Shown: one piece after another, positions 45,401-60,400 of the stretch
Position numbering within the stretch: position 1 is the stretch's first letter
Layout: every line of letters starts with the position of its first letter
Translations under genes and position numbers: made by a program
Assembly: GCF_001949145.1 (NCBI RefSeq)
Contig: NW_019091360.1
Coordinates: 1,401,231-1,465,230, forward strand
DNA from: Acanthaster planci
Taxonomy: Eukaryota > Echinodermata > Asteroidea > Valvatida > Acanthasteridae
Length of the DNA stretch: 64,000 nt
Direction of reading: 5' to 3'
Notes under the pieces: generated by a model
Told to the model about the DNA's origin: nothing
The model's database searches: none
Seen by the model: the letters and a program-made list of their open reading frames with translations, nothing else

Positions 45401-48400
45401 ATCTCAATTTTGTACATGTAGTTATTTCAGCCACAGATTTATCAGAGTTTGGGATATTTTTGCTGTCTTAAACTTTTCTTTTCTTTGATGATCTGTTGTT
45501 TCAGATCATGATAGTAGACCTCTCAATAAGTAAACAAAAATTTGGTTCGGTAGAGAAGGAAAATCTCTTCCAATGAACAGATTCTTCTGGTTGTCGCAGC
45601 ATTTGCCCTCATGTATGAGGAAAGCACAGAAAACACGTTTAAATAAATCATTTTCCAACAGAAATGGCCTTCATACACTGATTGTAAAGGGGTAGAAAGT
45701 TACCTAAAATTTGTATGAAAGAAAAAATTGCCACATGAAAGACTACAGAAAAAGTCTTTAGCAAGGAGGGTTTTTATTAAGATGCATTTGCTTAAGAAAC
45801 TAAAATAATTCTAGATGTGGGATTTATAATATTGGGATAAGGAGCTTGTTTGTTTATTCATGAATTACGCAAGTACAATACAAAAAATTCAAGGTTACCC
45901 TGTATTGCCGTCGCCGTACTCCAACCGTTTCCGTGACAATTTAAAGCTGAAAAGTGAAGGCCTCCCCGACTGGTCAATGGCTGCCGCATTCCTGTCTGTC
46001 AGGGCCGTGAGGGATGGCCGCTGCGTCTTCTCTTTGCTGAGGGGGCTAGCTGTGCCGTTGATGAACGACTTCGGGGTGGATGCAGGACCCTGCGTCACCT
46101 TGGAGCAATGGTAGAGGAGGGAAAGGTACTTGGGGATGAGAATCCGGCGTCGCAGCTTGGAGTTCTGAGCGGCATCGACATCAAAGCGGTATCGCTTCAG
46201 GTGGATGATCATTACTCTGCACAGAAATGGGGCGAGGGCAAGTCAAGTGTATAGCTCAGCCAATTCAAATAATTGACGATACGAATGTCTGACCAGCCAT
46301 TTGATCACATATTCAGTTGTGAAAGAAAAATTCCAACAATAGCCGAAACAAATTATAAATGTTTTGACACAACGTAAAAAAGAAAAACTTGAAGGAAAAG
46401 TTATATTTTGACCTTATTTTTGGGCATATGTATTAAACTGGCTACACCTCTAGGAATGCTTTTAGAATGCAATTTTCTAAAGCATATAATTGACTTTTTT
46501 CCTTTTTTTTCAATGATTTTTCTCCTCTGAATATTTAATTTGAAAAATAAATATTCAAATCTTCTAGAAAAACTATCCAAACATTTGTGCAATCAGCACA
46601 GCCCCGATTGGAAGATGTAATTCATGGCTACACTGATTACAGAATTTCTTCACAAGACCCTAGCTGGGAAACACAGAATTGATTAAATGCCAAGTCCGGG
46701 AGATTTTACAGAACTCCTTTCCCTTTGGGGAAGTGTTTACCACCGCAGCGACTGATGAGGAGTGATTTACAGTGTCATTTTACGCTCCATAATTGAAACC
46801 TGTTTTGATGAAGGAGTTTGACTTTCTTGGGAGCACTGAATATCTTAATAAACTGTGCATGCCCAGTGTAGATTATAAAATAGTGCAGGTATGCATATCA
46901 ATCCATGGCGTCAGCCCATTTGCTTGAAGGGCACAAGAATTCTCAAAAACAAAACTGTAAAGTCTATTTTGGAGGAATTGTGCTGGATAGAGGCTGAAAC
47001 TTGAAACCGTCTTGAATTCAAGCACAGCACATGCTACGACCAAACACAGAATCAGGAAAATCAAGGCAAGCAAGGAAACAAGCGGTAACGAAATATTGTT
47101 ATCCTTCCTATGCTCAGGACCAACATACGGGCAAAGATGGCACACTTTTCCAAACCGAACCTGATGACCATCACAGTTTGTGAAACAACTGAGACTAACA
47201 GCATGCTCATACATATATGCATTTGTTGGTGCTTGTGAATTATGGTCTATCATAATATGTAAATGTTGTTTATAAGTGAAAAAGGGAAATCATAAGTTTA
47301 TATGGTGACGTGACATGAGGTGCATGAATATGCCATTCTGTGAGCCTCATGGAATGGAACAATCCATCTGTCACCTCATAAATCTATTTTTTCCATTGCA
47401 TGAACGTAAACCATTTGTTATTGGTGACTAAATCCTCATCCTCCGATGCTGTTTTTCATTCTAACTCTGGAGTGAGAAGGTTCTGAGAATGGTTCTAATG
47501 CACTGTTTATATGGTGCAGGTGCATGTCATTCACTGGAATGAATAATTCATGTCGTGCAACGGACAATGGACCAATCAGACAACTCAGATGCCTTCTAGG
47601 CATCCAATATACAATGGTCTTAAAGGGCAGCTGCAATAACATGCGAGGCTCCAACAATTTCTTTTGTAGGTCCAACAATTTGCAAGTTTTCACAGAGCAA
47701 ACTTTGAAAAAAAGTCAAATTGACACAGCAACAGCGCCCTCAAAAAGCATATACTTTTCATTAAATGTAACCCAAAAGGGACGTCAAATAATTTTCACAC
47801 ACTGGAGAGGAGAATAAAGTAGAACAGGAAAGTGTTTCAAAGAAAAATTCACCACTTGGGCCCTTTAACCACTTGCTGCTGGGGAGCCCGGTTTCGGAGA
47901 CGTTGGCTTTACATGCACAGACGGGGGGCCCAAAATCGGACAAAGGGAACTGGGCCTTGTAATAAAAGACTGTACTCGGAACAAAAGACCGAGCTGCTAG
48001 GAATTTCCAACATTTTTTCAGTAGTCAGTAGCGGAGGAAATCCATAATTGTTTTGAAAAATGGTACCAATGTTTCTGTTATTCACCGGGGACAAAAGCAT
48101 GCCAGTGATGACCAATACAATACCGCTGCATGCTAATCTGGCCCCTATTGAAAAGACGTCAGCAGCGCACTGTGCTGGTTTCAGGAACAAAAGAAAATTA
48201 CATAACACCGCACATTCTTGGCTCTTTTTACAGGCCTGCCTGAAATACTTGGGCGTCGATAGATGTTATCTGTCAGATTAGAGTAGACACCAGAGAGTCA
48301 TTTGTGTAGGTGTACAAAAGTCAAGTAAATGAAAGTTATGAATTTTTCAAAGAATTTTGAAAACAGAAAAAAATGAAAAATTACCCGGCCCAGCAGAATT

Positions 48401-51400
48401 AACAGGGGTAAATGGGCCCGGCAGGACGAGGTTACCATAGTGTTCAGTACCTGGGTAGCCTGGTGAAGGTATGAGTAACGGTGGCCTGTTTGCAGTTACA
48501 CTCACTGCAGGCATACTCAATGGTTTCGGCATGGAAGAACTGCTCAAGTGCCGTCTGGACGGACCCAACAGGGTTGGTGGAACTGTTGGACAAATTCAAG
48601 GAAAGAAAAAGTGACACTCTTTCAGTAGAGCATACTATTTGGAAAATGGTGAATACATTTTGAAGTCCATTTTGTGTGTGTCTAATTTGCACGTCCCGTG
48701 CAGTTGGAAGTGTTGACCCTCTGTGATGGGCTAAAGATTAATTCCGCACCCCAAATTAGAAGCCATGATTGCAGTAGCACCACGCCCTGTTGACAGGTGG
48801 TACACATGTCCAAATTTAATTAATACCACTTTGACCGACAGGGTGCTCTGTCTTGCCAAATGTTATGCACACCTTTACATTACCTTTGCTTACTACAACA
48901 GGCTGCATTCAATGTAAGCACAATAGAGCCTGAACGTAAAAGGTCACGCAGCAAGCTTCCGGAACCCTCACGCGTTCCACCCATGGGGATTTTACTTTGG
49001 GCTGTCCTATCTTATCCGATAATTTTTGGGCGAATAATTCCTAACTGACACCACCCCAAGAAACACTCATGTTGGAATTTTACGTATGTCTTCCTGAAGT
49101 ATTTAGAAAAAGTCACCTGGAGATGGGTAAAAAACGAATTCCATCAACGACCTTTCACATCTGACGATATCGTAATTAGGTCTCCTCGTTAATGCATGTT
49201 TGTTTCACTCCCTGTGCTTACGTGTAAACGAGATTGTACGTTGCAAAGATTTACCTACTTGTAGTTGACAGGTTTCATGTTTTGATTTGACAAAACGCAG
49301 TTGTTGTCAACAAAGGTTAAATAAAATATTTGAATCTTTCAAAAACGTAAATTATTGCTATAAGTTTATTACCTTATATCCAAAAAGTTTGTGAAATTTT
49401 TGATGTTTTTATTTCGGCTTCTACCAGACTACCATAAAATTTCAAACTGTAAATGTTCATCTGCGCACGAGACTGCCACATTGGACTGTTCTTCATGTAC
49501 TTTAGATTTTCAAAGTGGTGGGTCAATTTTTGGCAGGATATTTCTCTTTTAGGTCAGGTAAATTTTCAGTTTCTATAAGTTGATATACTAGCAAATATTT
49601 TCCAAAGCCCTTTTTCCAAGTTGTAACTGAGCGAAAAAACATTACAAATTCTAAAATCTTTGCATGTTATTTTTCCTATCCAAGGGTTCCAGAAGCGCGC
49701 CATCGGGGGTCAACTTTCAGGCTCTATTCGCGCACATTTGACCAAACCGTTGTGTGTCCCCCCTCCCCTCCCGACAAGCAAATACTATCTAAGCAAATAC
49801 TATCCATTTCAAATATAACATTTCAACAACCATTACAAGACACTCTTAGCTTCATGATATTTTTTATGTCATCTTATTTGCTACTGGCAAGATATTACTC
49901 AGTATACTCAAGCAATGAAAACTGAGCTTGTGGCACTTTCTAGTCTGATCACAAGAACAAAATGAAAAAATAAATACTAGCATTTCATCCTTGTCATATT
50001 AATTCAATGGAGATTCTAAAAGTGCACTGAAACCTTCTGAAGAGTAACCCTTGTAAAGACAGCTAAAAAAAACCTGTTATGGCAATCAGTTGCCGGTCTC
50101 ACCTCCTTCTGGGCATGTCCAGTGACAGACTGTAGAACTGCTCCTCCTTGGTGACCACCTCCCCGCACTGCTTGCAGACGATGGAGTGTAGCACCTCAAA
50201 CTCAAAGTTCTGCACCACTGGGCAGGGGTGGGGATCCTCCAGGGATTCCTTCCCCTCTGTCTGTGGGCTTCTGTCACCGGGAGGGGCATCTGTCTTCTGC
50301 TTGGCCTCCTCCCAATCTTCCTTGAGTTGGTCCAGGCACTGACAGAGGAACTCTTGGGCATCCTTTGGGTCAAAGGGTCAAGTGCTAAAGGTCAAGAGTT
50401 AGTTTGGTACTTCAACAACACATGCTCGAAATCAGGTGCATCGTAAGGTCATTCAAGAGCACCAGCATGTGTGCATGAACTCAACCTTCTCAGACAAGAC
50501 TAGCACTGCACATGTCTAACCACTTGATGCCAGATGATGTATAAATACACATAATTTTCCTTGTTTGTTCCATGGCTGACGTTTACACTCGTTTAGAATT
50601 TTTGATTTTATTTCCGCAGTTCACATATTAACGCATCATGCTTAGTTGGGTCAAAGCGCAAATGCATAGTTCAAGAATTTGCAGGCAGAAAAACAAGTCC
50701 CCAGCAGCTTTTTTAGGTAAGAAAATCTGACGTTAACTGGCTATAATGGCCTAACTTCAGGCATTAAAAATTGAAGTGTTGAAAAATCCAACACAAATGA
50801 TTTCACTTTGAAAGAGTTGAAGCCAGCATTTAAAATGTTACAATCAGCATTTTTAACTTTAGCTTCAGCATGGTGACCATTAATTCAACTGATAAATTTC
50901 AGGGCAAAATTTGGAAAGTGATGAATTGATGACACTTAAATCGTTGAGTTAACTCCTTAAACATTTGATTTTACACTCTCTAAGTTGTCATTTACCCATC
51001 TAAAGCAAGTATTGGACTCAACAATTCAGTTGTTGACATACAGTAAAAATAACAAATCTTTGAACTCACGTGTTGCATGAACCCAGAGAACCTGGTTGCC
51101 GTGGAGGATATCGCTTGCTTGACCCGACGGAGGTGAGTCCCCACCCTGTCGGGGGATTGGTTCCGTTGTTTGGCAAAAAACAGGGAAGCTAGCGCCCTGA
51201 ATGAGAGTATTTTTCAACAATTAGTCCCTATGCCTCATACATATTCATGATCTAACTACAAGTGGCACAGAACAGCCAGCTAAAATCAATGTGCTGAATT
51301 TAATTGTGACTATTCATCTGTTTTAAAAGCATAAAAATCAGAGCTGTTACTAAGTGCATTTCTGTAAAGACATAAACTTGTACGTCAAGTTAGCTTTGTA

Positions 51401-54400
51401 AATTAAACTATTTTTCATAAATAACTCAGACAGTCTCCCTATTCAACAGCGTGCAACTTGACTGTGTATTAACATTTGATAATGCCCACTGAGAAGTGAT
51501 AATGCCCGCTGTGTAAATCACGCGTTGGCACCTGGATACAAGACAATTTAGTTGATTCTGATCAGTAACAAGTCTGCCTGCACGCTGCTTGCCATGCGCA
51601 CCGATTGGACCATTTGTACAAGGAATATTCCATAAAATAGACAGGGGATGTTTGGGAAAATGAAAATAAACTTCTCGAACAAAATCGCTGGAAATTCCTC
51701 ATATTTTGACCTCTTTTGACGTTCTGACTAAAAAGGTATTTATGAATGGGAATAAATATGTCTTTGGCCGGTAGTTTATTACCGGCTCAGGAGACTGAAC
51801 GCTTAGTCATGTCCATTCTCCTGATTCAGTCTTAACACATGTTTAAGACCAGCCAAGCACATATTTAAACCCTTATCAAGACATGCAAATGCACCAAACT
51901 TCAAATGTGGTAGGGTATACCTTCATGGAGAGGTGAAAGATAAGCCGCATGTGAGTCAACTGGCTGCGGCTTACAATTACACAACTCTATGGGAACTGGT
52001 TGCAGCCACTCCCACATACTCATGTGTAATTTTAAGTCGCTGCCAAGTCATTTGAACACGGCTATGAACAGCAATATTTGGGCCTGAAACAGAAATTCTG
52101 AGGAGTATTCTCACTTGTAGAGACTGTCTTTCTGCATGAGATGGAGGAGACTGCCGTTGAGTACATCCATGGTGAAGCGGTCTAGGGCGAACAGAGATTG
52201 CAAGATTGCGTTCATGTAGCAGGTATTGCCCAGATTAGAAAACCTGTCACAGATGAAAAAATGGCTAAGTCAAACCTAATAGTTCATCAGGGATTTATAA
52301 TCAAAGCTGCTGATGAAATTGATAAAAAAAAACCCTAAATCTAACCAACTCATCTTGTTCTCTTTTACTGGTCAAAACATAGCAAGGAGCTACTAGGTCC
52401 ACATAAAGCAAGTGAATGAGAAATCCCAAGATTGGCGTCCTCTATTGAAGTGGGGAAATAACTGCCACTGAAGATACGAATGACCGAAGTCCCCAATCAG
52501 GTTCAGATTAGGCCCACAAATTTATGATTATTTTTTTCAATCATTAATCATTCCATTTTGGATTACTGTTTCAATGAATTGAACAGCCAATTTCTTCCAT
52601 ACATGTATGTCGATTTTCAAGTAAAGTTTATTGACAATAACAAACTAGCTTATCGTCTGTTTTGAGAGTAGTGCTGCAAGTAGGTGCCAAGGTTCGGTTC
52701 GGACACAGTTCGGATATTTTTTGCCAAACTTCAGTTTGGTTAGGGTTCGGACATGTATACACATGTACGTACATGTACAATGTACATTGAAACATTGAAG
52801 AGTTTGCTACAAAGGTGACGTAGTACTTCCAGGAATAAAATTTGTTATTACAAGCAATCAATCTCCTCTACATCCCGATCAACGGGCAAGTTCAATTTGA
52901 ACACATTTTTTTCCCCAAAGTTTGTTTAGGAATTAAAATTCCATGCAAAGTTACAGTTGGAGGTGTGACATTTTCCGTTTTGCCAACCTAAAGGGGTTGT
53001 GTTTGGACCACGCTTGACTAAACAAAACGATCATACGATATGTGAAAACAGAAAAAAAACAGCATGCTCAAATGGGAGTTACCTCCTTTACAGGAAACAA
53101 GATTGAATTAGATTTTGAGCGAATTGTATTTTGGTTCTTTTTCGCAAAGCAGATTCAACTACCAAACTATGACATTCAATGTATTCAAAGAACCCAGGTA
53201 TCACGTCAGCATTCTTTCCTAGGACGGTGCCCACATGGCCAAAGGGGTGAGTTTCCATCAGTCTTTTTCAAACGAATAATGGCATTTTGTTCTGTGATAT
53301 TTGCCAACAAGTAGAGATCTAGCAAAATTTCATTACAAAGTATTCACACCACAACTTTGATCAAACACGATCAAACCAAAGGCAAGTTAGGCCACCGTGG
53401 GAACCAAATCTTATCGCTCGCTCGAGCGCTGCACTGGCTGCCTGGCAAAATCAGCATTCCCTCCAGAGTTACCTTTGACCAAGCAGGAGTCCAACTATGA
53501 TCAGCATCCAATCAAAATTCATTTTGCAGAACCATTTATGACATCACTGGTCTAATATGGAACATAAGGGCATTGCTGTCGGAGATTGGCAAACATAATG
53601 CTAATATCCCAATATGCATTTACATTAGCACGACTGGATTTAGTGAGAATTTTAATAGCAGCGTTATGCAGCGGAAATGCTGTACATCGCATATTCTCAG
53701 TTGATTATTAGACAACTCTTCCCACATCCTTTTTACATACATCGAATGATGCGGGGCCATCGCAAGTTTACTGTACATGTACATTTACAATACAGGTGTA
53801 CATGCACATGTGCCGAGCACCCATGCAGCATAACTCGTTATCCATTTTTCGTTGTTTGCCTTTTTTATCAAGTTTTTTTAATGCATTCTGTGCGCTATCA
53901 ATGCCATGCCATATTAAAGCCAAACACCTGAACCGATCAGTTTGGTTCGGTTCAGTTCAAAAGTGCCATGCTCTATGACTTTTGGTTCGGATCGGTGGTT
54001 TGGCTGCAGCACTAGTTGAGAGCTTAAATGGTAAACTTTATCCACTTGAACCTTTCTGGACAAGTTTTGCACATGGACTATTTGATGTTTTTCCTTTTTT
54101 ACATTTTCAGCCACTCTCTTGCGCAGTCTGACAGGAAACCTATTGTATTTCATAATGGTGTTTGATTGCCCCAATAGAAAAATGTAACTGAATAATTCAC
54201 ACTGATTAATTCAGGAGCAAATAAATAGTTACAGCTCCATGAAAAATCTCAGACTCACCCTTGTAGGGAGACCTGAGATGTCTTGACGGCTGTTGGGACA
54301 TTTCGCTGGCTCCAGCCCACGTACTTGTTGCCCAAGCACGGCTTCTTGGGCTGCGGAAGGCTGAGAAAACCAGGGGTCCGCTTGATGGAAGTATTGGTGT

Positions 54401-57400
54401 TGGTTTGCCTGGGAAGTTAACAAATACAGTGGGGTACAGGGTGATAATGAGGCACAGATGTCCACATTGAGGATTAGGGATCTGTAAGGTCTCCTCCGAA
54501 ACCTGAAACTTTATCGTACTGTACTTTGGCATGAGCGCTTACAGTATAGCCTGTGCTGGTACATATGTGGCGTTATGTACACGCTTGTTATGATGCAAAT
54601 CTTCCCTTAGACTCTTACCATAATGATGACAAAACCTACTAATCCAAATTATTCTAAGAAGTCAAAGATTTTAGCATTATGGCAGTCAATACGTTATTGC
54701 TACCAACAAAATATACACTCTCAACTAGCATGGCTCTTTTTCAACCAATGAGGGGGTGCTTCTGCTCAGAGCAGAGAGGCTTACAAACATTTGTCAAAAT
54801 AAATGTGAGGAAAAAAAATATGCAGGCCCAAAAAGTCTTGACCTTCTAAAAAGCAAGCCTGTTTTCTTGATGCTTTAGAGTATTTTAAGAGAAATCTCAG
54901 TATGTTATGATGACAAGAAGGAAGACAGGTCAAAATGTTAGCAAATTTCACAGATGACCTGATCCGAATTTGAAAGCATACTGGAAAAAGTGTGGAAGCA
55001 CATGTCAATTTTGACTTCAGATGAACTTAAAATGACTAGTTACTTGACCTGCGACCAGACTTGTGGAAAATGAATTGGTTATAACCCTGACTAGTTCGCA
55101 TACACTTCTTCGTGTTTTTTGTCAGTATCAGAACTTTTCTATTATAGCAGTCTTTGGTTGGGAATTGATTGACTGATGGACCGATGTGATAGGTTTTTGA
55201 AATATGTGCTTGGTGATTTCAAATAGATGGTGTGATTCTATTAAGACTTACGTTATCTAAATTCATAAAATCCAGCATAAATTTGACGACTGTTATGACA
55301 AATTATATATTTTCAGGCCAGAGTTGGGTCAATTTGGGACAGCCTGAAACCTTGGACTTACCTCGGCTGCAGGAGTGCATCTGAGGCAGTGAAACCAGGT
55401 GCTTGGCGCCCTCTACTGTAAAATGCCTTCACACTAGAAACAGGCTTTGGAGCAGCTAAATGGGAATATAGTATATATCAATTGAATCTGGAATTTGACC
55501 AGTTCTGAGCTGCCTCTGCATTGTTCTTTGAACTTCCAATCGCACTTCCTTTTGGAAGTTATGTTTCACGTAACAATTCATTTTTGTACAGTTGACCAAG
55601 CCGACTACCTCAAGGTAAAGTGGAGAATATTTCTCGTTTCTAAAAAATATAATACTGACCGAGTCCCTAAAATGAGCAGCAAGCCAAGCTGTCTTGATTC
55701 AAGACTTGATTGTGACCCAACATTTCAAACCCGGGCTGAATCCATTTAATGTTGGACTATTCGTCTCTCTCAGGATGAAGTTTAAACTTCAAAGCGATCA
55801 AAAGTTTTTTTAAAATCATCTGCTAAAGAACTTTAGTAGTTACGGGCCCTGACGGTTGTGGAATTTGCAATTTTATGCAAATAATTTTCTCAGATAATGA
55901 ATTTATAATTCTCAGCCTGGGTAAGGAATGGTAGGCGATAATTTTCTTTTTATCTCACAGTAAATAATTTCATTGCACTTGGTGGATTCAGAAAAACGAC
56001 TCCACAAACTTGACAAGGGAAGGCGCTGGATACCACTCACTATTTTCCTTCCTCTCTTCGAGCTGAAGTTGCTTCTCCTGAAACGAAGCCATGAAGAGGG
56101 ACCCGCCCTCTTCCTTCCGCATCTGGTACACGCTCTTGCTAGCTCCACCCATCTTTGGCGTTCTGCAATGGATAGAGTTTAAATCAAGTCCACTGCGAGA
56201 TTAAGGTAAACCTTTCTTGCAAACAATCCAAGGGGCCCAAATTTAAATTCAAATAAAACAAACAGGGAACTGGTTTTTTTAATGGGCTGGGTCTCTCCTT
56301 AAAAAGTTGTAACTTGCATGGTTTTAAACAATTTGAAATAAAATTGGTTGAGGTATTTATTTCAAATCTGTGGCAACAGTGCCTCTTACAAAAGTTAAAA
56401 GTCCACCTGTCATCCATAACAAGTCTTGGATCTATGCAAACTTCCTGATATGTGTTTTTTCAGATGGGGAACATTGTGATATTTGTGCCACATTATTTCA
56501 GAAAACCTTTATTAAATTTTAAAATCACTCCCTTTAAACTAAACATTTATGCACAGAAGAAACACTCTGGCAAGATGGACACTTGATACGATTACGCCGG
56601 GCCAAAGTTATTACTTCTGGACAACTTCCATGATACCTTTCCTGGTGCATGTAAGTCTTGGAACCTTTAACAGACTGACAAATAAACCAAAAAGGGAGCT
56701 GACTTAGCCAACATTTGACTCTCACTTGAACACCTCAGAATGCTTATCAAAAGGATTTCCACTGCAAATACCAGGTTAACGAAAGCAAAACAAAAATCTT
56801 TGCCAGTGGTCGGCAGATTTCTTGGTAAGCTAGGAAGCTTGCTGGAGACACGTGCGCATTCTTAACTGAGACCTCTGAGCTTAGCGCGGCAAGCATCGAA
56901 ACTGTCCCTGTTTGCCTTTCAGGACAACCCTAGGGATTTTGCACTGGTGGAACTGGGAACACAGGCTGGTTCCCAGCAGAAATGACTTCAGAGCATCAAA
57001 CGTATTCATGTCAAGACGTCTGACTACAAATACTTGCAGAGTGCCAAAGCTGAGAGGCAAACACGTGTTCATCTCTGCCAAGAATGTACCAAGGCCCAAA
57101 AGAACCAGAACGTCCACAAGTCGGAGGTGTTCTATTGCTATACAAAGTCCTTTTGTTTTTTTTCTCACATGTGATTTTTTGCGCCGATGTTCTCCTTGTC
57201 GCCGTCCATCTGTTCGCCCATGAACATCATCGACAAAAGGTCTGCAGATGCATCGTCGCTGCCCGTGCTGTCCCCCTCTCTGCTCTCCCAGCCCCGGTTG
57301 GGCTCAGAGGTGACCAGGCCCATGGCGGCTTTGATGTGGCTGGGGGTCGTCATGGGATTGGGAGAGGTTCGGCCTGCAGTCCCCATAGGGGTGGATGGGT

Positions 57401-60400
57401 TCCAGGGCGTCAGTGCCGCAGAACTTCTGGGCGTGGTCGGAGATATGCGAGTTCTTGGGACAGTATTTTCCGGGTGGTTGACCAGCGAGTTCCTTCCTCC
57501 TAGGTTCTGGAACACAAGAGACCATTTTTAGAGGATTGATTACAAATGCACAAGGGGAGGGGGTAAGTTTCAAGAATGCATGCATCTTGCAAACAGGGAC
57601 GGGTATGAGGCAATACAAAAGCAAAGAGCGTTAAATTTACTTTCAATAAAATGAAGTGAAATTAGTGCACTTTTTTCCTATTTATACCAAAAAGTTTGAG
57701 TGCTTTTACTTTATGGACAGCCAAAATGGCAAACTGTGACACAATTAAATGAGGATGCTAGCGTTTACACACTGCACTTGAATGTACCAGTAGGTATTAA
57801 AACAGAATCCAACTTACATGGTACGTGCATACTCATTGGTTGTCAGAATGTTAAAACGTATGAAAACCTACGGCCATGACTGAATCAACTCTGACTTGGC
57901 AACAGAACAACTGACGGATAGACCGACCAACTGAAAAACGCAATTCAGAAAGATGAATATATACTCTACTTACTTGCTTGACTGGAGTGTACACTTGTGA
58001 CTGAGGGGACATGAGGCTCAGCTGCGCTGAAGAATTGGGCCTTTTATCTGTTGGATAATGGCACAAACAAATCCCATAATTCAAAAGCTGACATTTTAAG
58101 AAATACTCCAGATCTCCCAACATCGGCTATCAAGAATGCGAACTCCTTTATCCCGGCGTTCTTAGCTGTGGTTCCGAGCGAAACCGGGCACCGTGCAACG
58201 CATACAGTGTTAGTTACAATGTAGCTTGTCAATAGAGGGCGTTTTATCACGTGATCACATCCAATAAGGCAAGTATGCATCAAAAGAGGGTGCTCCCACA
58301 GATGTGGCGCATTGCAGTACAGTCCATGCACGACATTATGTGGACATTTTACGATAAATGAGAAGCATGTCAAAATTGTGATTTGGCAGAAATTTTAGGG
58401 GCAAAATCAGAATGACGGAAAGGAAGTGTAAAAGCAGAAATTCTAAGCAAAAATCGGGAGGGTTGGGAGGTCTGCTATTTCCCAATTATCCTTTTGATGT
58501 TGCTGCCTTACCATGTTTTGAACTCATGTGGCAACTACGCCCTTCGTTGTAAAACTGCAAAATTTCTTCTTTGATGGCATGAACTGAATTGTGCGATCTT
58601 CTCATGGTGTAAACATCCAATTGAAAATTAGTCTCCTGACGGGAATGAAGTAGACTTCAAGATAAAATGGGTTTTGAGTCATAAAATTTTGACTCAATGA
58701 GAGTTTACTGCCGGAGACGATGTGCACGCTCCACTGTAAAGAGATTCTCACCTCTCTTGCGTGCCTTGTGCAAGTCCTCCAAAATATCGGCAAAGCGGGT
58801 GATTTCACTGGGCCGGTTTGGGTGCTCTGGCTTCCCATTGACTTTGCTCTTCCAGTTGATGTTGGCACCGGTGGCCAGGCTGATGTTGCAGCGGGGAACG
58901 TGGTGGTTGAAGATCACCCCTTTGATCTGATTGGTAACCTAAAGTACAAGAATTGATACGATTGGTTGAGATTGCATTCACTAGGAATGGCAGCACACCT
59001 TGACAGCGACAACTGAAATAATCACTGGGACAAGTTTCCCAAATCTTTTGTCTCATTTCAGCCCATCAAGAATACCCTGATAAAAGTTTTCTTCAAACCA
59101 GGTCACAGTGCTACTGAAGTCAAGCAACAGCGACTTGGCAAAAACATGCATTTGAAATGGAGGCAGAAAAAGTCTGCATTCTACCAAATCAACTGATGCT
59201 ATTCTTTATCATTTTCCTCACGCATTACCTAACCCCCCAGTCTCCTGCACTAGAAAGCATACTGAACCTCACCAAATCCAACAGGTTCATGTACTTGTCT
59301 ATGTACTTGTACATGCAGGTTACTGTACCAAACCTGATAAACTCCAACAGAATGAATCTGTTTGGAGTTTGAGTGATATGGTATGGATGGGTCTATGCAG
59401 TATAGGATGACTTGCACTGAACAGTACCAAACCTGAAAAAATCAAGCATAGTCCAACAATTGGTACAGCAAGCCAGACACTGCACACAATGATCCCGGTG
59501 CATCCCAACTCGCACAGAATCCAACACTATCTCCCTGGGCCTTTCATCCCAAGTCTCACAAAATTCAACAAGAAGTTCCTCAGGTACAGTACCAAACCTG
59601 CCAAAACCTCACGAAACCTGCTGTTGGAGTGTGGCAGGTTTAGGGTAGTCAGGGTCAAAAAGAGTAGACTGTGTCCTTGCTTTTCGTATCTCACTCAACA
59701 TTGTTGTGAATGAAGACAGGTGCATGTACATGTACAGATGTATTAGAAGTGTGAAAAAATGTACCTTGCTTACATACACAATGATTACATGTACATAAAC
59801 TGATAATTTATGATTACATGTCTAAAATCTTAATTAACCCTAACCGCCAAGCATATTGTTTGGCTTACACTACACAGTACTACCAAATACTAAGTAATAG
59901 TCTGAGCCTGAAGGACCTAGCGCTACAGATTACTACTTCGGCTAGGTTACTTCCATTGTTACTTGTACAGAGAACAATAAAACCATGCATTCATAGTGTC
60001 ACAGCACTGTATGGTACATTGCCTTATCTATTTTATCATATGGCTTCACAGAACAATAAAGTCATGTCCTCTTACAAGCGACAGCGCTCAGTCACATTTT
60101 ACAACAAGTAGTAATTTGTAGCATTATGTAGGGTTAGGGTTAACGAAGGCAAAATTATCCCTTCCTCTAACCACTCCAGTAACAGTATCAGGAGAAAAAA
60201 TGGATCTTTTTAAAGGTTCTCTTTAAGAGCTGTAAATGGTACATGCACCATTTGGCCTACACATGAGAGCTTAATCAGATGCAGTGAGTGATGTGGGATA
60301 AATTTTCAATTGAATGAGCAAAAAATTTGGTTGCCTCCATGCGACGAATCCACATGGGTGACATGCAGTACATGCGCATTTCATTTTGCTCTATGCCCAA

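Larger units (their letters stand above)
46217..48450. other. USP37 intron 11
   Basis: Contains a minus-strand frame at 46873-47253 with a Cys-rich part and one membrane-like segment, and copy C of the TTAA repeat (47624-47864). Confidence 0.5.

Noticed and set aside
57165-57515. Treating the NHM-stop ending of the 57-kb frame as a C-terminus
   Set aside because: CACAT|GTGAGA is a good donor and joins in phase to exon 5, restoring a continuous protein.
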